From the NCBI GenBank assembly GCA_900549705.1, contig URPI01000067.1, positions 1 to 10,663 of the forward strand: DNA of 10,663 nucleotides, given 5' to 3'. The notes under the pieces are model-generated. The model searched no databases and was not told the DNA's origin. It was given only the letters and a program-made list of their open reading frames with translations. Made by a program: the position numbers and the translations under genes. Positions 4,056 through 10,663 of this stretch are shown piece after piece; the stretch's first letter is position 1; each line of letters opens with the position of its first letter. The stretch comes from an uncultured Eubacteriales bacterium (GTDB lineage Bacteria > Bacillota > Clostridia > Oscillospirales > Oscillospiraceae).

Positions 4056-5897
4056 ATGAGAATACTGTTTGACAGCAAAAAAGCGGAATTTAAGACCCCC
4101 TTTGGGTGCGTTGCCCCCGGGCAGACCGTCACGCTGCACCTGCACATCCCCACGGCGGTCTCCGCCTGGAAGGTGGAAATTGTGTTGTGCTACGAGGACG
4201 GCAGCCCCGCCCGGTATCACGAAATGTACCGAATCGAGCAGCGGGGCGCTTACGACATTTACGAGGGAGATTTTTCCCTGTTCGCCCCCGGACTGCACTT
4301 CTATTATTTCCAGATTCACGCCCCTCACGGTATGTTCCGCCTGTTCAAGCAGGGGGACGACACCAATATGGAGGAGGGCGGCCTGTGGCAAATCAGCTGC
4401 ATCAGCCCCGACTTCACCACCCCGGACTGGGCAAAGGGTGCCATCATCTACCAGATTTTCCCCGACCGCTTCCACCGCAGCGGAAAATGCAATCTCACCG
4501 GCAAGCTCCGCCCCTACACCGTCCACCGGCATTGGGACGAGGACGTGGACTGGGCACCGGATGAAAACGGCATTGTTCATAACAACGATTTCTTCGGCGG
4601 CAATTTCCGGGGCATCACGGAGAAAATGGACTATATCGCCAGCCTGGGCACGGGCATCATCTACCTCAACCCCATCGGCAAGGCCTTCTCCAATCACCGC
4701 TATGACACCGGCGACTATAAAATTCCCGACCCCATGCTGGGCACGGAGGCGGACTTCAGGGATATGTGCGATGCCGCCCACGCCCGGGGCATGAAGGTCA
4801 TCCTGGACGGCGTGTATTCCCATACCGGCTCCAACAGTCTCTATTTCGACCGCGAGCGTACCTTCGGCGGCAACGGTGCTTACTGCCGCCAGGATTCCCC
4901 CTTCTATCACTGGTATACCTTCTATCAGTGGCCGAATAATTACCATTCCTGGTGGAATTTCGACACCCTTCCCACCGTCAACAAGATGCACCCCGACTTC
5001 ATCCGCTACGTCATCACCGACGAGGACAGCGTGGTGGCTCACTGGATGAAGCTGGGCGCAGACGGCTTCCGGCTGGACGTAGCCGACGAGCTGCCCGACG
5101 AATTTATCCGCATGATTCACGACCGGATTCGGGAAATCAACCCGGAGGCGCTGCTCATGGGCGAGGTGTGGGAGGATGCCTCCAACAAAACCGCCTACAA
5201 CCACCGCCGCCGGTACTTCACCAATGCGGAGCTGGACAGCATCATGAACTACCCCTTCCGCACCGCCATTCTGAACTTCATGCGAGGGCGGGACGATGGC
5301 CGCGGCTTCAAGGAAACCGTCATGTCCATTGTGGAGAACTACCCCAGCCAGGTGGTTGCCTGCAACATGAATCTGCTGGGCACCCACGACACCCCCCGGA
5401 TTCTCACCGCCCTGGTGGACGACTTCGACGGAAGCCGGGAGGAAAAGGCACGCCGCCACCTCAGCCGCAATCAGCTGGAGGTAGCACGCGACCGGCTGAT
5501 GATGGCCTCTTTCCTGCAATACACCCTGCCCGGCTGCCCCAGCCTATACTATGCCGATGAGACCTGCATGGAAGGCTACAAGGATCCCTTTAACCGCCGC
5601 ACCTATCCCTGGGGACGGGAGGACACCGAGATTCTGGGGCACTTCCGCTGCCTGGGCAAGCTCCGTACCCAGAATATTGCCCTGCGGCTGGGAGACATCC
5701 GGTTTACCGTTGCCTCCGACCGGCATCTGGCCTATACCCGCAGTGCCCAAGGGCAAACCCTCAGCATTTACGTCAACCGCAGCGGCGATGCCTGGGACAT
5801 TCCCACCGGTCGGGTTACCTTCGGCAAGAACATCGACACCATTTCCCCTGACCGGCTGACCCTGGGGCCCCGCGGCTTCTGCGTTATGGAGGCATAA
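4056..5897 (+). CDS. GH13 alpha-glucan hydrolase, neopullulanase/cyclomaltodextrinase-like, intracellular
   Basis: The 613-residue retaining glycosidase of the alpha-amylase family acts on alpha-1,4 (possibly alpha-1,6) bonds of maltodextrin, pullulan or cyclodextrins. It has no signal peptide, so it probably works in the cytosol. Residues 1-~120 form a beta-rich N-terminal domain like that of neopullulanases (CBM34-like). The barrel starts at IYQIFPDRF (131-139). GH13 motifs are DGVYSHTG (251-258), DGFRLDVADE with nucleophile Asp341, GEVWED with acid/base Glu370, and GTHDTPR with Asp445. A C-terminal beta domain ends the protein. All catalytic residues are present. AGAGGA lies just before the ATG. 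The stop is followed after 3 bases by the cysteine-rich gene, and malQ and glgP lie downstream, supporting a role in maltodextrin or glycogen use. The exact subfamily and bond preference cannot be fixed from motifs alone. Confidence 0.93.
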   Translation: MRILFDSKKAEFKTPFGCVAPGQTVTLHLHIPTAVSAWKVEIVLCYEDGSPARYHEMYRIEQRGAYDIYEGDFSLFAPGLHFYYFQIHAPHGMFRLFKQGDDTNMEEGGLWQISCISPDFTTPDWAKGAIIYQIFPDRFHRSGKCNLTGKLRPYTVHRHWDEDVDWAPDENGIVHNNDFFGGNFRGITEKMDYIASLGTGIIYLNPIGKAFSNHRYDTGDYKIPDPMLGTEADFRDMCDAAHARGMKVILDGVYSHTGSNSLYFDRERTFGGNGAYCRQDSPFYHWYTFYQWPNNYHSWWNFDTLPTVNKMHPDFIRYVITDEDSVVAHWMKLGADGFRLDVADELPDEFIRMIHDRIREINPEALLMGEVWEDASNKTAYNHRRRYFTNAELDSIMNYPFRTAILNFMRGRDDGRGFKETVMSIVENYPSQVVACNMNLLGTHDTPRILTALVDDFDGSREEKARRHLSRNQLEVARDRLMMASFLQYTLPGCPSLYYADETCMEGYKDPFNRRTYPWGREDTEILGHFRCLGKLRTQNIALRLGDIRFTVASDRHLAYTRSAQGQTLSIYVNRSGDAWDIPTGRVTFGKNIDTISPDRLTLGPRGFCVMEA

Positions 5898-5900
5898 CCG

Positions 5901-6077
5901 ATGGAACAGGAAGCATTCGTCACCGGCTATTGCCGCCAGATTGACCGGAGCCGCATGGTCTGCGCCGTTTTAGAGGACAACCGACTGACAGAATGCGACT
6001 GCTGCTATGGCTCCTGCATCTATGAGCCGGAGTGCCAGGTGGCCGCCCAGCTGCGGCTTTTGACAGAAGAAAAATAA
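5901..6077 (+). CDS. Small cysteine-rich protein, function unknown
   Basis: The 58-residue protein starts 3 bases after the GH13 stop. GGAGG at 5888-5892, inside the end of the GH13 gene, gives an 8-base spacing to ATG 5901, so translation is probably coupled. It has seven cysteines, most clustered in ECDCCYGSCIYEPEC (residues 32-46), which could bind a metal or Fe-S centre. The N-terminal part contains GYCRQIDRSRMV (9-20). It has no membrane helix or signal peptide. I have an impression that similar short clostridial proteins exist with a C..YG.C.....C pattern, but I cannot name a family and assign no function. Its position suggests co-expression with the GH13 enzyme. A strong hairpin follows 14 bases after its stop. 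The tight spacing, strong ribosome binding site and patterned cysteines support a real gene. Confidence 0.72.
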   Translation: MEQEAFVTGYCRQIDRSRMVCAVLEDNRLTECDCCYGSCIYEPECQVAAQLRLLTEEK

Positions 6078-6090
6078 TGCACCCGCTGCA

Positions 6091-6116
6091 CACCCGGCTG
6101 AACATTCAGCCGGGTG
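6091..6116. terminator. Terminator-like hairpin after the GH13/Cys-rich pair
   Basis: CACCCGGCTG (6091-6100) pairs perfectly with CAGCCGGGTG (6107-6116), with one further A-T pair inside and a 4-nt loop. It sits 14 bases after the stop at 6077. The following bases (CGCGCATATG) are not a T-run, so it is an atypical terminator or an mRNA 3'-end stabiliser. Confidence 0.55.
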
Positions 6117-6129
6117 CGCGCATATGCCC

Positions 6130-6158
6130 TGTAGGGGCGGACGCATTCCATCGGGCGG
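6130..6158 (+). repeat. Degenerate TGTAGGGG unit 7
   Basis: TGTAGGGGCGGACGC (6130-6144) carries the family leader and left arm, but the expected right arm GCGTCCGCCC is absent; instead GGGCGG appears at 6153-6158. It looks like a decayed or rearranged copy. Confidence 0.45.
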
Positions 6159-6246
6159 TGTTTGAATTCCGGGGCTTTGTTGATACCGTATTCTCTGTTC
6201 AAGGTGCCTTTTTTGACAAAAAACGTTCTTCTTCGCAGGATTTATC

Positions 6247-6273
6247 TTGACAAAATGGCAAAAATGATATAAT
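6247..6273 (+). promoter_or_regulatory. Probable sigma-A promoter of malQ-glgP
   Basis: TTGACA (6247-6252) and TATAAT (6268-6273) both match consensus. The spacer is 15 bp, shorter than the optimal 17, but TG at 6265-6266 forms an extended -10 (TGATATAAT) that can compensate. Transcription would start near 6280, giving a leader of about 118 bases before the malQ ATG. Confidence 0.75.
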
Positions 6274-6290
6274 CTTTTACTTGTGATAGC

Positions 6291-6315
6291 GAAACAATAC
6301 GAAACTTTCTGAAAC
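6291..6315 (+). promoter_or_regulatory. Three GAAAC words at exact 10-bp spacing (possible operator)
   Basis: GAAAC occurs at 6291-6295, 6301-6305 and 6311-6315, so all three face the same side of the DNA helix, just downstream of the predicted transcription start. No known binding site is recognised; a regulator role is an inference. Confidence 0.4.
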
Positions 6316-6320
6316 AGCCA

Positions 6321-6334
6321 CCTGCCTTGGCAGG
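6321..6334. other. Small leader hairpin
   Basis: CCTGCC (6321-6326) and GGCAGG (6329-6334) are complementary, immediately after the third GAAAC word, within the predicted malQ leader. Confidence 0.4.
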
Positions 6335-6383
6335 GATTCAAGCATTGCCATTTTTGCCCTGTGATGGGGTATTATTTTAAAAG

Positions 6384-6388
6384 TGAGG
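6384..6388 (+). promoter_or_regulatory. Ribosome binding site deciding the malQ start
   Basis: TGAGG lies 9 bases before ATG 6398. An in-frame GTG at 6383 overlaps this site and would add five residues not typical of MalQ, so the ATG is preferred. Confidence 0.7.
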
Positions 6389-6397
6389 TATAATGAT

Positions 6398-7903
6398 ATG
6401 AGAACCAGCGGCATTTTGATGCACATCACCAGTTTGCCCAGTCCTTACGGCGTGGGCACCATGGGCAGCGAAGCATACAAATTCGTTGACTTTCTGAAAA
6501 AAGCCGGCCAGAGCTATTGGCAGATTCTGCCCCTGACTCCCACCGGCTACGGCGACTCCCCCTATCAGTCCTGCTCCACCTTCGCCGGGAACCACTATCT
6601 GATTGACCTCGACCGTCTGGTGGAGGATGGTCTGCTTACCCCGGCCGACCTGGAAGGCATCCAATGGAACGTGACAGACGACAAGGCTGACTTCGGCCTG
6701 CTGTACCGCAACCGCCTGAACGTGCTGCGCAAGGCCTACGCCCGCTTCACCCCAGGCAAGGACTACACCTGCTTTGTGGAGGAGAACAGCAACTGGCTGC
6801 CCGATTTCACCCTGTTCATGGCGCTGAAAGACAAATTCGGCGGCAAGCCCTGGTACGAGTGGGAGCATGACCTGAAATTCCGAAATCCCGATGCCATCTG
6901 GAATGCCAGAAACGAACTGAAAGAGGAAATCAGCTTCTTCAGCTTTGTCCAGTATCTGTTCTTCCAGCAGTGGAACGCCCTGCACGCCTACGCAAAGAAA
7001 AACAATATTTCCATCATCGGTGACGTGCCCATCTATGTGCCCCGGGACAGCGTGGAAGCATGGAGCAGCCCGGAACTGTTCCAGATGGATGAAAAGCTGG
7101 ATCCCAAGGCTGTGGCCGGATGTCCCCCCGATGCCTTTGCGGCGGACGGTCAGCTGTGGGGTAACCCCTTGTACCGCTGGGATGTGCTGGCAGAGGACGG
7201 CTACAGCTGGTGGCTGCGCCGCCTGGGCGCTGCCGGAAAGCTGTATGATGTCGTGCGGATGGATCACTTCCGCGCCTTCGCGGGCTACTGGTCCGTGCCC
7301 TTCGGCGACCCCACCGCCCGGGGCGGCAAGTGGATTACCGGCCCTGGCATTGACTTTATCAACGCCGTGAAGAAGGGTCTGCCGGAACTCAAGCTCATTG
7401 CCGAGGATTTGGGATACCTGACCCAGGATGTGCTGGATTTGCGGGACGAGTCCGGCTACCCCGGCATGAAGGTGCTGCAATTTGCCTTTGACTCCCGGGA
7501 GCCTTCCGACTACCTGCCTCACACCTACACCGCCAATTCCGTGTGCTACACCGGCACACACGACAACATGACCACCCGCCAGTGGCTGGAAACCGGCACC
7601 CCCGAGATGCAGAAGTACGCCACGGAATATATGCACCTGGATGAGCAGGAGGGTCTGGTTTGGGGCGTTATCCGCACTGCCATGGCCAGCGTTTCCGATA
7701 CCTGCATCATCCCTGTGCAGGATTATTTGAATCTGGGCGGCGAAGCCAGAATGAATTTCCCCGGAACCACAAATTCTAACTGGACATGGAGAGCAAAAGA
7801 TGGTATGATAACAGATGCACTGGCAGAAAAAATTCACCATCTTACCACCCTGTATGCCAGACTGGGCACCCAGGCGGAAAAAGCAGCGCCGAAGCAGGCG
7901 TAA
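6398..7903 (+). CDS. malQ: 4-alpha-glucanotransferase (amylomaltase, GH77)
   Basis: MalQ transfers maltosyl or longer glucan units between malto-oligosaccharides in the cytosol, releasing glucose and making chains long enough for phosphorylase. From ATG 6398 the protein has 501 residues, normal for the compact bacterial amylomaltase type, and opens with MRTSGILMHITSLPSPYGVG, the classic MalQ start. Further motifs are DVPIYVPRDS (209-218), VRMDHFRAF with the expected nucleophile Asp289, IAEDLGYL with acid/base Glu336, and TGTHDNMTT with Asp389. C-terminal DYLNLGGEARMNFPG (442-456) is also typical. These catalytic positions closely track those known in Thermus amylomaltase. It is preceded by its own strong promoter and followed 93 bases later by glgP, so the two are probably co-transcribed. 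The assignment is secure. Confidence 0.97.
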   Translation: MRTSGILMHITSLPSPYGVGTMGSEAYKFVDFLKKAGQSYWQILPLTPTGYGDSPYQSCSTFAGNHYLIDLDRLVEDGLLTPADLEGIQWNVTDDKADFGLLYRNRLNVLRKAYARFTPGKDYTCFVEENSNWLPDFTLFMALKDKFGGKPWYEWEHDLKFRNPDAIWNARNELKEEISFFSFVQYLFFQQWNALHAYAKKNNISIIGDVPIYVPRDSVEAWSSPELFQMDEKLDPKAVAGCPPDAFAADGQLWGNPLYRWDVLAEDGYSWWLRRLGAAGKLYDVVRMDHFRAFAGYWSVPFGDPTARGGKWITGPGIDFINAVKKGLPELKLIAEDLGYLTQDVLDLRDESGYPGMKVLQFAFDSREPSDYLPHTYTANSVCYTGTHDNMTTRQWLETGTPEMQKYATEYMHLDEQEGLVWGVIRTAMASVSDTCIIPVQDYLNLGGEARMNFPGTTNSNWTWRAKDGMITDALAEKIHHLTTLYARLGTQAEKAAPKQA

Positions 7904-7930
7904 TGTGCCCGAACTCTGGTGACTGCCTGC

Positions 7931-7946
7931 CTCCCCCGCCGGGGAG
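7931..7946. other. Hairpin in the malQ-glgP gap
   Basis: CTCCCC (7931-7936) pairs with GGGGAG (7941-7946) around a 4-nt loop, with no T-run after it. It could tune or stabilise the mRNA between the two genes, but does not look like a terminator. Confidence 0.45.
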
Positions 7947-7996
7947 CATCATGAAATTCCAGCGTTTATCGCTATTTTTAAGAATGGAGTAGAAAA

Positions 7997-10330
7997 ATGA
8001 ACTACAACTGCATGAACATCCTGAAATGGACTGAATCTCAGCTGAAGTACACCTACGACGTGTCTCTCCAGGAGGCTACCCCCCAGGAGCTGCACGAAGC
8101 CCTGGGTCAGGCTGTGATGATGTCCATTGCCGACAACTGGAGCAACAGCAAGCGCACCCGGATGCACCAGCGGAAAGCTTACTACATTTCCGCCGAGTAC
8201 CTGGTGGGTCGTCTGGTTTACTCCAACCTGTATAACCTGGGCATTCTGGACGAAATGAAGCAGCTGTTTGCCGCCCACGGCGTTGATCTGGCTGTTCTGG
8301 AAGAAATCGAAGACGATGCACTGGGCAACGGCGGCTTGGGACGTCTGGCTGCCTGCTTCCTGGACTCCGCCGCTTCCACCGACATTCCCCTGTCCGGCTA
8401 TGGCCTGCGGTATAAGTACGGCCTGTTCAAGCAGAGCTTTGATGAAAACGGCAGCCAGAAGGAAAGCGCTGATGACTGGTCCAAGTTTGGTGATCCCTGG
8501 TCCTACCGCCGCTACAACCACACCGTCCGGGTGGAGTTCCCTGACCAGACCGTGCTGGCCGTCCCCTATGATGTGCCCGTTATCGGCTACGGCACCGACA
8601 ACATCAACACCCTGCGCCTGTGGCAGTGCGAGCCGGAGACCCCGCTGGACTTCAATGCCTTCAACAACCAGGACTACCTGCGGGCTTTGGAGGAGAAGAA
8701 CAAGGCCGAGGACATCACCCGTGTGCTGTATCCCAACGACTCCACCTGGGAGGGCAAGCGCCTGCGCATCAAGCAGCAGTATGTGCTCTCCTCCGCTTCC
8801 TTGCAGGATATGATGCGTACCTTCAAGGTGGCGCACGGCAATGACCTGTCCCATTTTGCGGACTTCTACGCCGTGCAGCTCAACGACACCCACCCCGCCA
8901 TGTCCATCCCCGAGCTGATTCGTCTGCTGATGAAGGAAGGCATGGACTTCGAGCAGAGCTTCAACATTGCCCAGCACACCTTCTCCTACACCAACCACAC
9001 CGTCATGGGTGAGGCGCTGGAAAAGTGGCCTCTGGATTTGCTGCGCTCCGTGGTGCCTGAGATTGTGGATATCATCCTGCGCATTGATGAGCGCCTGAAG
9101 CAGGAGGCTCCCCAGCTGTTCATCGTCAAGGATAACACCGCCCATATGGCAAACCTCTCCATCTATGTTGGCTCCTATGTCAACGGCGTGGCTGCCATTC
9201 ACACCGAGATTCTGAAGAATGACTGCTTCAAGGATTGGTATCAGGTGTTCCCCCAGCGCTTCCAGAACAAGACCAACGGTGTCACCCCCCGCCGGTGGAT
9301 GGGTCTGTGCAACCCCGAGCTGACCCAGCTGATTAAGTATCGTGTGGGCGGCGACTTCCTGAAGGACATGGACAAGCTGGCAAAGCTCAAGCCCATGATT
9401 GACGATGACATGGTCAATCAGTTCAATGCCATCAAGCGCGCCAAGAAGGAGCAGCTGTGCAAGGTTATTGCAGAAAAAGAGGGCGTGCAGCTCAATCCCG
9501 ACTTCATTTTTGATGTCCAGGTCAAGCGCCTGCACGAGTATAAGCGTCAGCTGATGAATGCCCTGTCCATTGTGGATATCTACTTCCGGCTGAAAAACGG
9601 CGAGCTTCCCAACTTCCAGCCCACTGTGTATATCTTCGGCGCAAAGGCAGCCCCCGGCTACGTCCGCGCCAAGGCCATCATCCGCTATATCAACCGCGTT
9701 GCACGGATGATTAACAACGACCCCGCCGTGGCAGACAAGCTCAAGGTGGTCTTTGTCCAGAACTACAACGTATCCTATGCCGAGCACATCATCCCCGCTG
9801 CGGACATTTCCGAGCAGATTTCCCCTGCGGGCACCGAGGCTTCCGGCACCGGCAACATGAAGCTGATGCTCAACGGCGCCGTGACCCTGGGTACCCTGGA
9901 CGGTGCCAACGTGGAGATTGCCCAGGAGGCCGGCATGGAAAACGAGTATATCTTCGGTCATACCGTGGAGCAGCTCAACCAGGCCAAGGACAGCTACTAT
10001 GCCCGGGGCATCTACGACACCAATCCCTACCTGCACCGCGCCATTGACACCCTGGTGGACGGCACCGTTCCCACCGATGACGACCAGCGTGAGCTGTATC
10101 ACTCCCTGCTGGACGGCGCTGCCTGGCACAAGGCTGACCACTACTTCGTCCTGCTGGACTACGCATCCTATATCGACACCAAGCTGAAAGCCAATGCCGA
10201 TTATGCAGACCGGCTGAACTTTGGCCGCAAGTGCCTGCTGAACATTGCCAGCGGTGCCAAGTTCTCCTCCGACCGTACCATCGCACAGTACGCCGCGGAA
10301 ATCTGGCACGTCAAGCCCACCCAGTACTAA
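7997..10330 (+). CDS. glgP: Glycogen/maltodextrin phosphorylase (GT35, PLP-dependent)
   Basis: The enzyme cleaves terminal alpha-1,4 glucose units of glycogen or maltodextrin with phosphate to give glucose-1-phosphate in the cytosol. The 777 residues are slightly shorter than E. coli GlgP but appear complete. Family motifs are AYYISAEYLVGR near residue 57, GNGGLGRLAACFLDS (110-124), NDTHPAMSIPEL (~296-307), KTNGVTPRRW (~425-434), VKRLHEYKRQ (509-518) and the cofactor loop SGTGNMKLMLNG, where Lys622 would bind pyridoxal phosphate. The start uses GGAG at 7986-7989 with 7-base spacing; another ATG five codons in is less well placed. It follows malQ and ends before a good terminator at 10362-10398, so it closes the unit. 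Specificity for glycogen versus short maltodextrins cannot be told from sequence. No key residue appears missing. Confidence 0.97.
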   Translation: MNYNCMNILKWTESQLKYTYDVSLQEATPQELHEALGQAVMMSIADNWSNSKRTRMHQRKAYYISAEYLVGRLVYSNLYNLGILDEMKQLFAAHGVDLAVLEEIEDDALGNGGLGRLAACFLDSAASTDIPLSGYGLRYKYGLFKQSFDENGSQKESADDWSKFGDPWSYRRYNHTVRVEFPDQTVLAVPYDVPVIGYGTDNINTLRLWQCEPETPLDFNAFNNQDYLRALEEKNKAEDITRVLYPNDSTWEGKRLRIKQQYVLSSASLQDMMRTFKVAHGNDLSHFADFYAVQLNDTHPAMSIPELIRLLMKEGMDFEQSFNIAQHTFSYTNHTVMGEALEKWPLDLLRSVVPEIVDIILRIDERLKQEAPQLFIVKDNTAHMANLSIYVGSYVNGVAAIHTEILKNDCFKDWYQVFPQRFQNKTNGVTPRRWMGLCNPELTQLIKYRVGGDFLKDMDKLAKLKPMIDDDMVNQFNAIKRAKKEQLCKVIAEKEGVQLNPDFIFDVQVKRLHEYKRQLMNALSIVDIYFRLKNGELPNFQPTVYIFGAKAAPGYVRAKAIIRYINRVARMINNDPAVADKLKVVFVQNYNVSYAEHIIPAADISEQISPAGTEASGTGNMKLMLNGAVTLGTLDGANVEIAQEAGMENEYIFGHTVEQLNQAKDSYYARGIYDTNPYLHRAIDTLVDGTVPTDDDQRELYHSLLDGAAWHKADHYFVLLDYASYIDTKLKANADYADRLNFGRKCLLNIASGAKFSSDRTIAQYAAEIWHVKPTQY

Positions 10331-10361
10331 TCGCCGGGGAAGCCGCCATCGGATAATATGA

Positions 10362-10398
10362 AAAAGCGCTGCTCAGCCGAACACTGGGCAGCGCTTTT
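10362..10398 (+). terminator. Rho-independent terminator of glgP
   Basis: AAAAGCGCTGC (10362-10372) pairs perfectly with GCAGCGCTTTT (10388-10398). The stem extends inward four more pairs (one G-T) to a 7-nt loop. It lies 31 bases after the stop. The T-run is short (TTTT) and inside the stem; with A's on the other arm it could work in both directions. Confidence 0.8.
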
Positions 10399-10530
10399 GC
10401 GTGGAAATAATTGTTTACCACGACGATTGCACGAGCAAACAATTTGTAAATGATAAGGACTCTTAGCTCCCTGCCGTTCCTGGAACAGATGGGTACAATG
10501 AATGGTGCCAGCTCCCGCAACCTCCGCTTG

Positions 10531-10581
10531 GCTTCCCCCGGGGGTGTTGCAGAGCGCAGCGGATCTTTCAAAATTATGATT
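10531..10581 (+). repeat. Dispersed 51-base repeat A, copy 2
   Basis: It matches 3632-3682 at 46 of 51 positions. The similarity appears to resume as AAAAAGC (10606-10612 versus 3683-3689) after 24 extra bases (10582-10605) that carry most of a hairpin. Confidence 0.8.
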
Positions 10582-10596
10582 GCCAGTGGCAATCAT
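10576..10596. repeat. 9-bp hairpin at the end of repeat A copy 2
   Basis: ATGATTGCC (10576-10584), loop AGT, GGCAATCAT (10588-10596) form a perfect stem. Its right arm lies in the 24 bases absent from copy 1. Confidence 0.65.
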
Positions 10597-10613
10597 TCCA
10601 AAATTAAAAAGCT

Positions 10614-10659
10614 GTCACGATGAAATATCGGCATTTCGGAACCGATATTTTGTCGTGAC
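10614..10659. terminator. Long hairpin at the window edge, possible terminator
   Basis: 10614-10631 pairs with 10642-10659 over 18 positions; 16 are Watson-Crick and two adjacent ones are G-T, so an RNA stem would be fully paired, with a 10-nt loop. AAAAAGC precedes it. The window ends four bases later, so any T-run on the right is not visible. It may end a convergent downstream gene or belong to a repeat. Confidence 0.5.
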
Positions 10660-10663
10660 TGAT

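Larger units (their letters stand above)
6078..6397. other. 320-base spacer holding the probable malQ-glgP promoter region
   Basis: No gene is supported. In order it contains a strong hairpin (6091-6116), a degenerate TGTAGGGG unit (6130-6158), two TTGACAAAA words (6213, 6247), a TATAAT box (6268), three 10-bp-phased GAAAC words (6291-6315), a small leader hairpin (6321-6334) and the malQ ribosome binding site. The stretch after 6180 is clearly AT-richer than the coding regions, as expected of a promoter. Confidence 0.75.
10331..10663. other. 333-base gene-free tail after glgP
   Basis: No gene is supported up to the window edge. It holds the glgP terminator, an AT-rich inverted repeat (AATTGTTT at 10409-10416 with AAACAATT at 10437-10444), a second copy of repeat A, a 9-bp hairpin and a long edge hairpin. 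A minus-strand frame across it translates repeat A and is not convincing as a protein. Confidence 0.7.

Noticed and set aside
3724..4072. Overlapping open frames upstream of and into the GH13 gene (84 and 68 codons)
   Set aside because: They span mosaic copies C1 and C2 and one overlaps the GH13 start; no protein-like pattern.
6281..6298. CcpA cre-like site (TGATAGCGAAACA) near the malQ start
   Set aside because: It has the central AGCG and flanking TG/CA, but has a mismatch in the left half and is one base shorter than the cre consensus. Too weak to call, although catabolite control would make sense.
7949..10309. 786-codon minus-strand frame opposite glgP, and similar long frames opposite the GH13 enzyme and malQ
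   Set aside because: Antisense shadows caused by GC-rich codon use; the peptides are low-complexity His/Val/Gly-rich, while the + strand carries complete enzyme motifs.
10486..10497. 12-base word CAGATGGGTACA shared inverted with 3399-3410
   Set aside because: The match ends at 12 bases and its orientation relative to repeat A differs between sites; it could be chance or a minor module.
10311..10596. Minus-strand frames of about 90 codons after glgP
   Set aside because: They cross the glgP end, its terminator and repeat A. The resemblance to a minus-strand frame at 3530-3724 comes from the shared repeat.

Overview
The window reads as chromosome of a GC-rich gut-type Clostridia bacterium, most likely of the Oscillospirales (clostridial cluster IV). 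This placement is an inference from the truB-ribF gene order, the clostridial style of the proteins and the GC-rich codon use. It also rests on intergenic spaces packed with short GC-rich palindromes, which I associate with this group from memory rather than from a search. All seven genes lie on the + strand. I see no tRNA, rRNA, CRISPR array, transposase, phage gene or defence gene.

Layout. Positions 1-1388 hold the 3' part of truB and the complete ribF, which overlap by four bases (a housekeeping operon tail). Positions 1389-1666 are a repeat-filled spacer containing a 134-bp near-palindromic composite. Positions 1667-2977 encode a membrane-anchored CapA-type (PGA_cap) metallophosphatase-like protein. 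Positions 2978-3218 hold more repeats, including two long inverted repeats whose arms interleave. Positions 3219-3392 encode a 57-residue two-helix membrane protein. Positions 3393-4055 are 663 gene-free bases made largely of mosaic repeats. Positions 4056-6077 hold a GH13 alpha-glucan hydrolase followed 3 bases later by a 58-residue cysteine-rich protein. Positions 6078-6397 hold a strong hairpin, a degenerate repeat, a consensus-like promoter and three GAAAC words spaced exactly 10 bp apart. Positions 6398-10330 hold malQ and glgP. Positions 10331-10663 hold a good terminator, a second copy of a repeat already seen near 3632, and a long hairpin at the window edge.

How the genes fit together. 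The GH13 enzyme, MalQ and GlgP form an intracellular maltodextrin/glycogen breakdown set. The hydrolase cuts alpha-glucans, MalQ rearranges short malto-oligosaccharides into longer chains plus glucose, and GlgP releases glucose-1-phosphate from the chain ends. No sugar transporter, regulator, glycogen synthase or phosphoglucomutase gene lies in the window. The truB/ribF, capA and small membrane protein genes have no evident functional link to this set.

The coding content is ordinary. The unusual content is in the spacers. One palindrome family keeps a TGTAGGGG leader and a 3-nt loop while its stem changes on both arms together. Several other repeat modules recur in direct and inverted orientation, and one copy ends about 10 bp before the ribosome binding site of the GH13 gene. 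I did not find a convincing new protein system.
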